54,460 bases of DNA, from the NCBI GenBank assembly GCA_964494385.1, contig CAZBSE010000011.1, positions 1-54,460 on the forward strand. The letters are read 5' to 3'. This DNA comes from CAZBSE01 sp964494385. Lineage in GTDB: Bacteria; Actinomycetota; Humimicrobiia; Humimicrobiales; Humimicrobiaceae. Numbering within the stretch: the first letter of the stretch is position 1; every line of letters begins with the position of its first letter. Made by a program: the position numbers and the translations under genes. The notes below the pieces were generated by a model that worked only from the letters and a program-made list of their open reading frames with translations, was not told the origin of the DNA and made no database searches. Shown here piece after piece: positions 41,300 through 49,570 of the stretch.

Positions 41300-43348
41300 A
41301 TGAAAAAAAATAAAAATAAAGAAGAGAAAAAAAATAAAAAAACTGGGGAAAAAAGAAAATTTAATAAGTTGCCTTTATATTTAAGAATTATAATAATAGC
41401 AGCAGCTTCTATAATTTTTATCGGGTGTGTAACTACAGGCGGCTTTTTTCTTTATATTAATTCCATAAATAAAGCTATAAATTCAGTTACAACATCAGAA
41501 GTCGAAAATATTCTTACTCCTATTGAATCTCCCCAGGAACCGGTCACTATTCTTATACTGGGCCGGGATACCAGGGATACCGAAAATGATACGGGGAGAG
41601 CGGACATTATAATGCTGCTTCATTTAAATCCTGAAAAAAATACCGGTAGTCTTCTTTCCATCCCCAGAGATACTCTGGTGGAAATACCCGGCCACGGGGA
41701 GGATAAAATAAATGCTGCCTATGCGTATGGCGGGGAAGAGCTTATGATAAAAACAATCAATTCTTTCCTGGAGGCAGAAATAAATCATTATGTGACCCTG
41801 GATTTTGAAGGATTTGTGAGATTAATAGATGCTCTTGGCGGTGTCGATATTGTTATCGACAGACCTCTGGTCGACCCTAAGAGCGGTGCTAATTTTTCTA
41901 CCGGCAATCACCATCTTACAGGTGAACAGGCATTATCATACACCAGAAGCAGGTCCACGGAACTCGGGGATATCGGCAGGATCCAGCGGCAGCAGCAGTT
42001 ATTTAAAGAGCTTTTAAAACAGAAATTAGATATAAAATATTTATCAAGTGTCCCTTATTATTTTAATATTTTGGTAGAGAATACAAGAACGGACCTGGAC
42101 ATCCTGACAATCTTGAGTTATTCAAAAGCGGCCCTATCCTTTAGTTCAGAAAATTTTGAAACGGCAATAATACCTTCTCATTCAGACTGGATAGAAAATG
42201 AAACCATCAGTGTCCAGATACCGGATATTGATGAAGCAAGGGCCATGTGGGAGCGTATAATAAGCGGCCAGCCGGCAAGCTGGTATAATGCGGAATATGC
42301 GGAAGTTGATGAAATATCGGATTCAATGACCATCGATACTGAATATAGGTTCAAAGTCAGCGTAAAAAATACCGGAGCCTTAACCTGGAATAAGAATGGA
42401 GATAATCCGGTTTATCTTGGCTATCACTGGATTGATTTTAACAGTAAGGAAACAGTAGTTTTTGATGGTAAAAGAAGTATTATTTCAGAAGATGGAGTTG
42501 ATATAGGTGATGAGGTAGTATTTAACCTGAAGGTCACATCCCCGTCTGAACCCGGTGAGTATATTCTGCAGGTAGATCTGGTGCAGGAAGGCGTGACCTG
42601 GTTTTCTTTCCAGGGAGTACCGGTTCTGGAAAAATTTATAACCGTGGATATATCTTATACCGCGCAGTATGACGATGGCGGTACCACTCCTAACCATGTT
42701 AAACCCGGCCAGGACTTTGAAGCGCAAATCACGGTGAGGAACAATGGTTTCCTGTTATGGGAGCATGAAGGCAATGGATATAAGATACACCTGGGAACCC
42801 ACTGGCTAAACAGGGATACGGGTGAGATGGTTATCTGGGATGGAAACAGGGGGGTGCTCTTGGAAGATGTTTCCTATAATGAGGAAATAGTTGTAAATAT
42901 TATCGTTAAGGCGCCTGACGTACCCGGGAGATATATATTACAGTATGATATGGTGCACGAAGGGGTTACCTGGTTTTCTGAAAAAGGAGTAGTACCCCTG
43001 GAAGTAAATATTGATGTTGGAAAAGTTATAGATAAAAGCATAACCACACGGACACATATTATAGTTTCCAACGGCAATGGAATTGCAGGATCAGCTGGCA
43101 AAATAAGGGATTACCTGAAAAGCTATGGATTTAAGATATTAGGACTTTCCAATGCCGATGGTTATAATTATGAGAAAACTGTAATATACTATATCAAAGA
43201 TAATAAAGAAAAGGCAGACCAGGTAGCCATAGTTTTTTCAAGCTATGAGATGGAAGAAGTGCCGTTAGGTACTTTTGAGAAAACATATGGCAAAGATACG
43301 GATATAGTTGTAATAGTAGGCAAAGATTATATGGAAAATCTGGAGTAA
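41300..43348 (+). CDS. LytR-CpsA-Psr ligase with two inserted Ig-like domains and LytR_C
   Basis: A 682-residue LCP protein; the family attaches lipid-linked polymers to peptidoglycan or other wall glycans at the outer membrane face. A lysine-rich cytoplasmic tail and one membrane helix (about 27-50) precede the LCP domain (about 72-245), with LGRDTR, DIIMLLHLNP, LLSIPRDTLVEIPG and the ALSYTRSR and DIGRIQRQQQ arginines that bind pyrophosphate. Two similar beta-rich domains follow (about 335-450 and 455-572), each ending with PGxYILQxDxVxEGVTWFS and resembling NBR1-type Ig-like domains. A C-terminal LytR_C domain (about 580-680) begins HIIVSNGNGIAGSA. The Ig-like pair is unusual for the family and may bind glycan. 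Confidence 0.9.
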   Translation: MKKNKNKEEKKNKKTGEKRKFNKLPLYLRIIIIAAASIIFIGCVTTGGFFLYINSINKAINSVTTSEVENILTPIESPQEPVTILILGRDTRDTENDTGRADIIMLLHLNPEKNTGSLLSIPRDTLVEIPGHGEDKINAAYAYGGEELMIKTINSFLEAEINHYVTLDFEGFVRLIDALGGVDIVIDRPLVDPKSGANFSTGNHHLTGEQALSYTRSRSTELGDIGRIQRQQQLFKELLKQKLDIKYLSSVPYYFNILVENTRTDLDILTILSYSKAALSFSSENFETAIIPSHSDWIENETISVQIPDIDEARAMWERIISGQPASWYNAEYAEVDEISDSMTIDTEYRFKVSVKNTGALTWNKNGDNPVYLGYHWIDFNSKETVVFDGKRSIISEDGVDIGDEVVFNLKVTSPSEPGEYILQVDLVQEGVTWFSFQGVPVLEKFITVDISYTAQYDDGGTTPNHVKPGQDFEAQITVRNNGFLLWEHEGNGYKIHLGTHWLNRDTGEMVIWDGNRGVLLEDVSYNEEIVVNIIVKAPDVPGRYILQYDMVHEGVTWFSEKGVVPLEVNIDVGKVIDKSITTRTHIIVSNGNGIAGSAGKIRDYLKSYGFKILGLSNADGYNYEKTVIYYIKDNKEKADQVAIVFSSYEMEEVPLGTFEKTYGKDTDIVVIVGKDYMENLE

Positions 43349-43370
43349 ACTGCAGCCGGTAAGACTTAAA

Positions 43371-45239
43371 ATGAACTCATTAAAAGTTAAGAATAATATA
43401 ATACAGGTACTATTTGACATAATTATATTCTTTTCGTCATTTACCATTTCTTTTTATTTAAGAGGACAGCTGGAAATAAGGGGCCTGGAAGGCCTTCCCC
43501 CGCAGTATACCGCTTATTTTATAGAATATATCCTGATAATAATCGCAGTCAAACTTTTAAGTTTCATCTTATTTGGCCTATACAGGAAAATGTGGAAATA
43601 TGCCAGCTTGAGGGATTTTATAACCATTGTGGAATCACTGGTTTTAAGTTCTGCAGTCATGGTGTTTATTTTTTATATAATTGAGGCACCATATTTCCCC
43701 AAGAGCATACTTATAATAGATTTTCTTCTTACCCTGATTCTTATTGTAGCTTCGAGGTTCTCGGTCAGAATGTTTAACGAGATGATATTTGGCAGTATGT
43801 ACTCCCGTAAGAAAAGGACATTAATTGTGGGCGCCGGTGATGCGGGCGAAATGATAGTAAGGGAAATGATGAGACAGAGGGATAGTGAATATATTCCCGT
43901 AGGATTTTTAGATGACGACAAGGTAAAAATCGGGAGACAGATTCACGGAATAAAAGTTTTCGGGAAAACCGATGAGATTAAAAAATTCATTAAAAAGCTG
44001 GCCGTTGATGAAATTATAATAGCTATACCATCAGCTAGTGGAGCAGTCAGGAAAGATATTGCTTTTAAGGCCAAAGAAGAAAATATAGTATGTAAAACTC
44101 TTCCCAGCCTGTACGAGATAATAGACGGGAAGGCTCACCTATACCAGGTAAGGGATATCAGGATAGAAGATATCTTGGGCAGAAAATCTGTAGAAATTAA
44201 TTACAACCAGCTTTTAGATCAGCTTGAAGGAAAATCCATACTAATAACCGGTGCAGGCGGCTCTATCGGTTCTGAAATTTGCAGGCAGGTTATAAGGTTC
44301 AAGCCTTCGAAGCTGATTCTTGTCGATCATTCCGAGAACAGTGTTTTTTTGATAGAACAGGAGCTTTTTACAAAACTTAATTATCCAGGTGCCATACCCA
44401 TTGTTACCGATATAAGGGATAATTCCAGCATAAAGGGCGTGTTTAAGAAATATAAACCCGAAATCGTATTTCATACTGCGGCTTACAAGCATGTCCCATT
44501 GATGCAGCTTAATCCTGAAGCTGCTCTTCGAAACAATTTTCTGGGCACCAAGGCATTGGTAAAATTATCTATTCTCTACGGGGTTAAAAAGTTTGTAATG
44601 CTCTCTACGGACAAAGCGGTAAAGCCTAATAATATAATGGGGATATCAAAATTGCTTTCCGAGAAATACTTACAGTCGCTGTCCAGGATCAAAGATTCAG
44701 TTTTCATAATTGTAAGATTCGGGAATGTACTTGGAAGCCAGGGCAGTGTGGTGCCCATATTCCAGAGCCAGATAGAAAATGGAGGGCCGGTAATTGTCAC
44801 TCATCCAAAGATGACGCGGTTCTTTATGACCATTACAGAAGCATCTCAGCTGGTAATACAGGCGTGTGTGATGGGCAGAGGCGGCGAAGTATATGTTCTT
44901 GATATGGGCAAACCCATAAGTATTCTGGAACTGGCCAGAAATATGATAAGACTTTACGGCCTGAAACCGGAAAAAGATATAAAAATTACTTTTTCGGGAG
45001 TAAGAAGGGGAGAGAAATTTACGGAAGAGCTGACTGGTGACCATGAAAAACTCAGGAGCACAAATTTCCCTTCGATATTTGTAGCTGAAAATAAAAATAA
45101 GCAGGATAAAGAAAAAATACAAAATTTATTATTTAATATCGAAAAAGAAATCCAGCTATATGACTATAAAAATTTATTCAAGGATCTTAAACAAATTGTC
45201 CCCAATTTTGATGAGAAAAAGATGTGGTCCAAGCTATAG
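43371..45239 (+). CDS. Membrane UDP-sugar 4,6-dehydratase (CapD/PglF/WbpM family)
   Basis: A 622-residue enzyme that makes UDP-4-keto-6-deoxy sugars for surface polysaccharides. Four N-terminal membrane helices (about 10-130), a CoA-binding-like Rossmann domain (IVGAGDAGEMIVREM, near 147), then the SDR domain with NAD motif ITGAGGSIGSEICRQ (near 288), the LSTDKAVKPNNIMGISK active-site segment in which Asp-Lys and Met replace the usual Tyr dyad of SDRs, and RFGNVLGSQGSVVP. These match PglF/WbpM. ATG start 22 bases after the LCP stop; the sugar transferase follows 27 bases later, so the three form an operon. Confidence 0.93.
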   Translation: MNSLKVKNNIIQVLFDIIIFFSSFTISFYLRGQLEIRGLEGLPPQYTAYFIEYILIIIAVKLLSFILFGLYRKMWKYASLRDFITIVESLVLSSAVMVFIFYIIEAPYFPKSILIIDFLLTLILIVASRFSVRMFNEMIFGSMYSRKKRTLIVGAGDAGEMIVREMMRQRDSEYIPVGFLDDDKVKIGRQIHGIKVFGKTDEIKKFIKKLAVDEIIIAIPSASGAVRKDIAFKAKEENIVCKTLPSLYEIIDGKAHLYQVRDIRIEDILGRKSVEINYNQLLDQLEGKSILITGAGGSIGSEICRQVIRFKPSKLILVDHSENSVFLIEQELFTKLNYPGAIPIVTDIRDNSSIKGVFKKYKPEIVFHTAAYKHVPLMQLNPEAALRNNFLGTKALVKLSILYGVKKFVMLSTDKAVKPNNIMGISKLLSEKYLQSLSRIKDSVFIIVRFGNVLGSQGSVVPIFQSQIENGGPVIVTHPKMTRFFMTITEASQLVIQACVMGRGGEVYVLDMGKPISILELARNMIRLYGLKPEKDIKITFSGVRRGEKFTEELTGDHEKLRSTNFPSIFVAENKNKQDKEKIQNLLFNIEKEIQLYDYKNLFKDLKQIVPNFDEKKMWSKL

Positions 45240-45266
45240 GGATATTAGCTGACAGGTTCCCGATTT

Positions 45267-45839
45267 ATGATTTACAGAGTTATAAAAAGAATCTCTGATG
45301 TAGTATTTTCAATTGTTTCGATGATATTATTCATCCCCTTGTGGATCATAATCCCCTTAATGATAAGGATTGATTCCAGGGGAAGGATAATATTCAAACA
45401 GAAGAGAGTGGGTTTGAACGGAACATATTTTATCATATATAAGTTCAGGACCATGAAGGAAGGCACCCCTGATATTCCCACTGATAGATTAAGAGACCAG
45501 AGCACCCTTAATACCAGGGTTGGTACGGTACTCAGGAGATTAAGCATAGATGAGATCCCCCAGCTTATGAATATATTAAAAGGGGATATGAGTTTTGTGG
45601 GTCCCAGACCGGCATTATATAATCAGGACCTGCTTATAAGATTAAGGAAAGAAAAAGATGTGAATAAGGTCCGGCCGGGAGTGACCGGGCTGGCACAGAT
45701 AAACGGGAGAGATGAATTATCAATCCGGGATAAGGTTATGTATGACCAGCTGTATATTAAAGATGCTTCAATAATGCTTGATGTAAAAATTTTTCTGGTT
45801 ACGGTTAAAGCAGCTATTACAGGTAAAGGTGTGAACTGA
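45267..45839 (+). CDS. Phosphoglycosyl transferase (bacterial sugar transferase, PglC/EpsL type)
   Basis: A 190-residue monotopic phosphoglycosyl transferase that moves a sugar phosphate from UDP-sugar to undecaprenyl phosphate, starting a surface glycan. A re-entrant hydrophobic helix (about 10-35), the RVGLNGTYFIIYKFRTM segment, the Asp-Glu dyad in RRLSIDEIPQLMNILKGDMSFVGPRP and VRPGVTGLAQINGRD are all typical. It is the short form without the long N-terminal domain. With the dehydratase before it, it may act on a diNAcBac-like or other 6-deoxy sugar, which is inference. Confidence 0.94.
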   Translation: MIYRVIKRISDVVFSIVSMILFIPLWIIIPLMIRIDSRGRIIFKQKRVGLNGTYFIIYKFRTMKEGTPDIPTDRLRDQSTLNTRVGTVLRRLSIDEIPQLMNILKGDMSFVGPRPALYNQDLLIRLRKEKDVNKVRPGVTGLAQINGRDELSIRDKVMYDQLYIKDASIMLDVKIFLVTVKAAITGKGVN

Positions 45840-45904
45840 GTCAACCCTATGTGATATGATTCCTGTATCTTTTTAAACCGGAACAATATGGTTGACCGGG
45901 TCCG

Positions 45905-46795
45905 TTAATTTAAAGTTTCCAGTTCTTTTATTAATTTTTCAATTCCGTCTTTAAAATCCAGGGGGGAATAATTAAAATCTGCAGCGGCCTTGTTATATGA
46001 GTATGCTTTATCAATACGCATCCTCTCTATCTGACCGGGAGTCAAAGCCGGATTTTTAATAACTTTGCCGTATAAGCTTATTAATAATTTACTGAAACCG
46101 ATGGGAAATTTTATTAATTTGAATTGTTTTCCCATCTTGGCTCTTACAATTTCTATCATTTTACTGTATTTTAAAGGTTCTTTTCCGGTCAGGTTATATA
46201 TTTTTCGATAGGTCTTTTTATCTTCCAAAACTTCCGCTGTCGCACGGGCCACGTCTTCAATATATACGGGCTGAATCAGATTATTGCCGCTTCCAAAGGT
46301 TATAAAAAAACCTCTTTTTTTTATAAACTTTATCATTCTTGAAAAATTGGCGTCATCAGGGCAGCCGTATATCATCGAAGGTCGGAGAATTGTATAATCC
46401 AGACCCGATTTTTTTATCAGATTCTCAGAATTTATCTTCTGATTTTTAATCATGCTGTCAAGAGGGGTTAAAACAGTAGTAGAGCCTATAAAGATAACTC
46501 TTTTAACTTGTGTCCGGATGATAGTTTCCAGGAATATTTCCACAAGATTTGTATATTCCAGGTCAACCATATAAATTATAATTCTTGCTTTTTTTAAACT
46601 GGCGATTATTGAATCACCGCTCCGAAGCGTTCCGGTGCTGAATGTAAGTTTTTTGCCTGCTGACCTGGCGATATTCAAGAGCCCGGTTCTGTCACTTGAA
46701 ACTCTAACCAGGCAGCTGACGGTATAGTTTTTTCCCAGTACTTCTTTTAAAATTGCAGGTCCAAGGAAACCCGTTGCTCCTATTAATAAAACCAT
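45905..46795 (-). CDS. Atypical SDR (NDUFA9/NmrA-like) NAD(P)-binding protein
   Basis: A 296-residue Rossmann-fold protein beginning LIGATGFLGPAILKE, with an RVSSDR segment after the second strand, FIGSTTVL at the usual active-site serine strand, TILRPSMIYG and IQPVYIEDVARATAEVL. It matches the extended/atypical SDR group that includes NDUFA9 and DUF2867-type epimerase-like proteins. The YxxxK dyad is not evident (the corresponding region is NSENLIKKSGL), so catalysis is uncertain. It is alone on the minus strand, converging on the sugar transferase; its role is unknown. Confidence 0.78.
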   Translation of the reverse strand: MVLLIGATGFLGPAILKEVLGKNYTVSCLVRVSSDRTGLLNIARSAGKKLTFSTGTLRSGDSIIASLKKARIIIYMVDLEYTNLVEIFLETIIRTQVKRVIFIGSTTVLTPLDSMIKNQKINSENLIKKSGLDYTILRPSMIYGCPDDANFSRMIKFIKKRGFFITFGSGNNLIQPVYIEDVARATAEVLEDKKTYRKIYNLTGKEPLKYSKMIEIVRAKMGKQFKLIKFPIGFSKLLISLYGKVIKNPALTPGQIERMRIDKAYSYNKAAADFNYSPLDFKDGIEKLIKELETLN

Positions 46796-46852
46796 CTTTA
46801 CCTTTTATTTTAAAATTATATTCAATATAAATTATAGTAAGTCTGACAATTC

Positions 46853-47266
46853 CTATATCAGTATATCAAATCTATCAAATCCCCTGGGTACAATTACTCC
46901 GAAATGTTTTCTATCCAGCGTAAGAATCTTATTAACCTTAATTCGTTCGGCTATAGCTACGATTGAGGCATCCACATATCCAATATTAAGAGCATCATAC
47001 TTTTTTAATATTTCTATAATTCTTAATACGTCTTCGTTTTTTAATATTTCCAAATAGAAACCTTTGTTAATTTCTTCAAGCAATTTTATTTCGAAATAAG
47101 GCCCTAATCTGGTGTTAATAAGATAACATAGCTCTGGTATTGCTGTGGATGGCAGAACATAATAAACACTATTATCCTTTAGAAAGAAATCTTTAACTAA
47201 TTTATGGTTTTTATCGCCTTTATCAATTAAAGAATATAACACACTGGTCTCTAAAATAACCTGCAA
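46853..47266 (-). CDS. vapC: PIN-domain toxin (VapC-like), second pair
   Basis: A 137-residue PIN protein. The acidic positions are E6 in VILETSVL, E45 in AIPELCYL, D99 in YVDASIVA and D118 in TLDRKHF. The first is usually aspartate, so the toxin has a conservative Asp-to-Glu change at a metal ligand, which may or may not reduce activity. TTG start at 47266 with AGGAG seven bases upstream. It follows the RHH antitoxin by 23 bases on the minus strand. The RNA target is not known. Confidence 0.83.
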   Translation of the reverse strand: MQVILETSVLYSLIDKGDKNHKLVKDFFLKDNSVYYVLPSTAIPELCYLINTRLGPYFEIKLLEEINKGFYLEILKNEDVLRIIEILKKYDALNIGYVDASIVAIAERIKVNKILTLDRKHFGVIVPRGFDRFDILI

Positions 47267-47289
47267 TTTTTTACTCCTGACATTCCTAT

Positions 47290-47523
47290 TTAATCTTCGC
47301 CGAAGCCTTTTAGATATTCTTCTTTTTTATTTGCAATATCTGAGCCCCCACTGTTGCCGATACCGATTATACCGATTTTCTTTTTAGGAAGTTTTTTAGA
47401 CACGTAGCTGCTAACCGCTTCTCTTATAAGAAAAGAAGTAGATTTATTAGAGATTCTAGTAAGACTTTTAAGTTTTAACATAATATCCTTATCAAGGAGT
47501 ATGGATGTTCTTTCTTTATCCAC
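47290..47523 (-). CDS. vapB: Ribbon-helix-helix antitoxin (VapB-like), second pair
   Basis: A 77-residue protein with an N-terminal ribbon-helix-helix (RTSILLDKDIMLKLKSL, then SNKSTSFLIREAVSSYVSKK), followed by a glycine-rich GIIGIGNSGGSD segment and a charged tail that probably contacts the toxin. GTG start at 47523 with AGAGGTGAG upstream. It is unrelated in sequence to the antitoxin at 13236. AT-rich palindromes lie directly upstream, a likely operator. Confidence 0.8.
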   Translation of the reverse strand: MDKERTSILLDKDIMLKLKSLTRISNKSTSFLIREAVSSYVSKKLPKKKIGIIGIGNSGGSDIANKKEEYLKGFGED

Positions 47524-47555
47524 TCAACTCACCTCTTATAATCTTATAAATATGC

Positions 47556-47580
47556 ATATTAATATTATTAATATTAATAT
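47556..47580 (-). promoter_or_regulatory. Palindromic repeats upstream of the second VapBC pair
   Basis: Two copies of the perfect palindrome ATATTAATAT (47556-47565 and 47571-47580) are 15 bases apart with TATTA between them, 33 bases before the vapB start. This fits an operator for an RHH dimer pair overlapping the promoter. In DNA this AT-rich the palindromes could also arise by chance. Nothing else was seen in 47581-47813. Confidence 0.4.
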
Positions 47581-47813
47581 ATTCAATCCAGCATGTCAAT
47601 TTTTTAGTAAACCAGATTTCTTACGTTATGGTGGCGGAATTAAAAATCTTCTTATTAGTTTTGTTGCTTTTCTTTTTTATGATATTCAAATTACTTATAT
47701 ACGGATGTGTATTTGTGAATAATAAGAAAATCTACCGGCATCAATTTAAGAGTTAATTTATGAAAGATTTATGGTATTATCTTATAAATTTTAAAAGAGG
47801 GGTTTTATAAAAA

Positions 47814-48845
47814 ATGAATGTATGGTGGGTTATTTGCGTATCCCTGGCCGCAGCGGCTGTATTTGCGGCACTATGCTGGTATGCATTTAGGTATGAGCCC
47901 TTTAACTTCAAACTTTCCAGGGTAAGTATACTGGTAAAAGATGGACAGGCGGCCCGAAATGATGAAGGAAGGCCGGGTGAACCTGTTCTTTCCATTCTGC
48001 ATCTGTCCGATTTTCATTTGCAGAAAAACTCCAAAGGCAGGAAATTATTTAAATTTGTAACCAGCCTGAAAAACTTAAAGGTAGATTTCATTATTATCAC
48101 CGGTGATTTACTGGAAAGCGATGAAAATATAAACTACCTTATCAGAATGCTTTCTCCCCTCAGTGCAAAATATGGTAAATATGCAGTTTTAGGAGTTCAC
48201 GATCACTACCGTAAATCAATAACAGAGTTCGCAAAGAATTTATTAAAGAGAAAAAGAAGATACCGCAGGGAAAATGATATTGGTCTTATAATCAAGAGAT
48301 TGGGCGGCATAGGGATAGAGGTTTTAATGAATGAAAGCAGAAAAATCAATTTAGGCAGGGGCGGCATAAATAATATTGAGATTATAGGGCTGGATGACCC
48401 TATAATCAGGAAAACTGATATAGCCAGAGCTTTCTCTAATATCGGCTCTCCGGATGAGCCGGAGCTGCAGAAAAAAGCAGATTACGGAAGCACTTATAAA
48501 TATTTGTTTAAATTAAAGAAAGAAGAAATACACAAAATAAACAGCAGGGGGAAATTGCGCATAGTACTTATACATACACCTGATGCCGGTTCAATAATTG
48601 AAGTGGCACGCAGGAAATCCGATATTGTATTCAGCGGCCATACTCATGGGGGGCAGGTAAGACTTCCGCTGATAGGAGCAATAATCTCGGGATGCAGGAT
48701 AAAGACAAAATTTGCCTCGGGCCTTTTTTACTTTAAAACTTTTATCCTTTACGTAACCAGAGGTCTCGGGGAGGGAAGGTATTCGCAATTCAGGTTTTAT
48801 TGTCAGCCGGAAGCCAGTCTGGTAAGGATATATAAAATAGAGTAA
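47814..48845 (+). CDS. Membrane-anchored metallophosphoesterase (YkuE-like)
   Basis: A 343-residue calcineurin-like phosphoesterase with one N-terminal membrane helix (about 5-25). Metal-site motifs: D66 and H68 in HLSDFHL, D98 in ITGDLL, HTPDAG and GHTHGGQVRLP. The usual GNHD motif reads GVHD (127-130), with V128 in place of the metal-binding asparagine. The YkuE branch includes UDP-2,3-diacylglucosamine hydrolase-like and wall-associated enzymes; the substrate is unknown. ATG start with AGAGGGG ribosome site about ten bases before. It has an insert of about 60 residues (KRKRRYRREND to YGSTYKYLF) between the third and fourth motifs. Confidence 0.85.
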   Translation: MNVWWVICVSLAAAAVFAALCWYAFRYEPFNFKLSRVSILVKDGQAARNDEGRPGEPVLSILHLSDFHLQKNSKGRKLFKFVTSLKNLKVDFIIITGDLLESDENINYLIRMLSPLSAKYGKYAVLGVHDHYRKSITEFAKNLLKRKRRYRRENDIGLIIKRLGGIGIEVLMNESRKINLGRGGINNIEIIGLDDPIIRKTDIARAFSNIGSPDEPELQKKADYGSTYKYLFKLKKEEIHKINSRGKLRIVLIHTPDAGSIIEVARRKSDIVFSGHTHGGQVRLPLIGAIISGCRIKTKFASGLFYFKTFILYVTRGLGEGRYSQFRFYCQPEASLVRIYKIE

Positions 48846-48983
48846 AGGGAATTCAATGGCCCAATGATGCTGTTTATTTAAAAACCTGTTGTAGTTGTAT
48901 ATAATATATTTGACTATACTGAATATAATAAACGGTGATTCAAGTCAAAAGATTTAATTAAATTGTCATTTTAAACGATAATT

Positions 48984-49484
48984 ATGGTAAATATAAAAAA
49001 AGGCTGCCCGGGACAAAATACGGGATTTTTAAAAGATTTTAAAACCAGTGTGGTACCATGCCCAAAGTGCGGATATGAGATTGAGTTTTTTGCCGATGAA
49101 AGAAAAGTGAGGTGCCCCGGGTGCCATACAAACGTGTTCAAAGTTAGCCCCCAGGCAGTGGAGTACAGGGATGGGAGGTTGATCTTCGGTGAAGAAGATA
49201 AAAACTGCCTTGACTGGTGCGGGGGGTGTCTTGATAAAAAGGATTATAAAGATATAAAGGAAGATAAAAAGAGAATTGGGAAAAAGATAGAAGACCTGAA
49301 AGAACTTGTAAATTCAGTTGATAAAAAAGATAAAGATGTAGTCGATTTTTTTATAGGAGCTTTTAAAAAGAGCATAAATAATCCAGGATTAATAGATGAA
49401 AAGATATTTCAGAAACTTCAAAAAGAAAATCCGGCTCTCTTTTTAAGAGCAAGGAACTATTATTTGAATTTTATAGGCAGCTGA
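48984..49484 (+). CDS. Cysteine-rich zinc-ribbon protein of unknown function
   Basis: A 166-residue cytosolic protein. The first half has eight cysteines: C8 in GCPGQNT, a ribbon CPKC (26-29) with CPGC (44-47), and a third group C75, C79, C82 in NCLDWCGGC, which could hold a second metal or an Fe-S cluster. The second half is helical and charged (about 85-166) and ends FLRARNYYLNFIGS. The CPGQ start, PCPKCG and trailing CLxWC pattern recall small uncharacterised proteins seen in anaerobes, often loosely called phosphohydrolases; no HD or other catalytic motif is visible. ATG start without a strong ribosome site. Function not assigned. Confidence 0.72.
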   Translation: MVNIKKGCPGQNTGFLKDFKTSVVPCPKCGYEIEFFADERKVRCPGCHTNVFKVSPQAVEYRDGRLIFGEEDKNCLDWCGGCLDKKDYKDIKEDKKRIGKKIEDLKELVNSVDKKDKDVVDFFIGAFKKSINNPGLIDEKIFQKLQKENPALFLRARNYYLNFIGS

Positions 49485-49570
49485 GAGTTTTTTTATCTTA
49501 TCTCAATTATAGGCTATGGGCAAATTTATAAATTCATATTGTTTTTATTAGTATTAAAAGCAGGTCCGTT

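Noticed and set aside
45840..45896. GTCAACC/GGTTGAC inverted repeat between the sugar transferase and the SDR gene as a terminator
   Set aside because: The loop would be 43 bases and there is no T-run, so the pairing is probably fortuitous.
47501..47722. Plus-strand reading frame of 73 codons upstream of the metallophosphoesterase gene
   Set aside because: It overlaps the antitoxin start and its palindromic operator, has an AT-driven Ile/Asn-rich product and no ribosome site.
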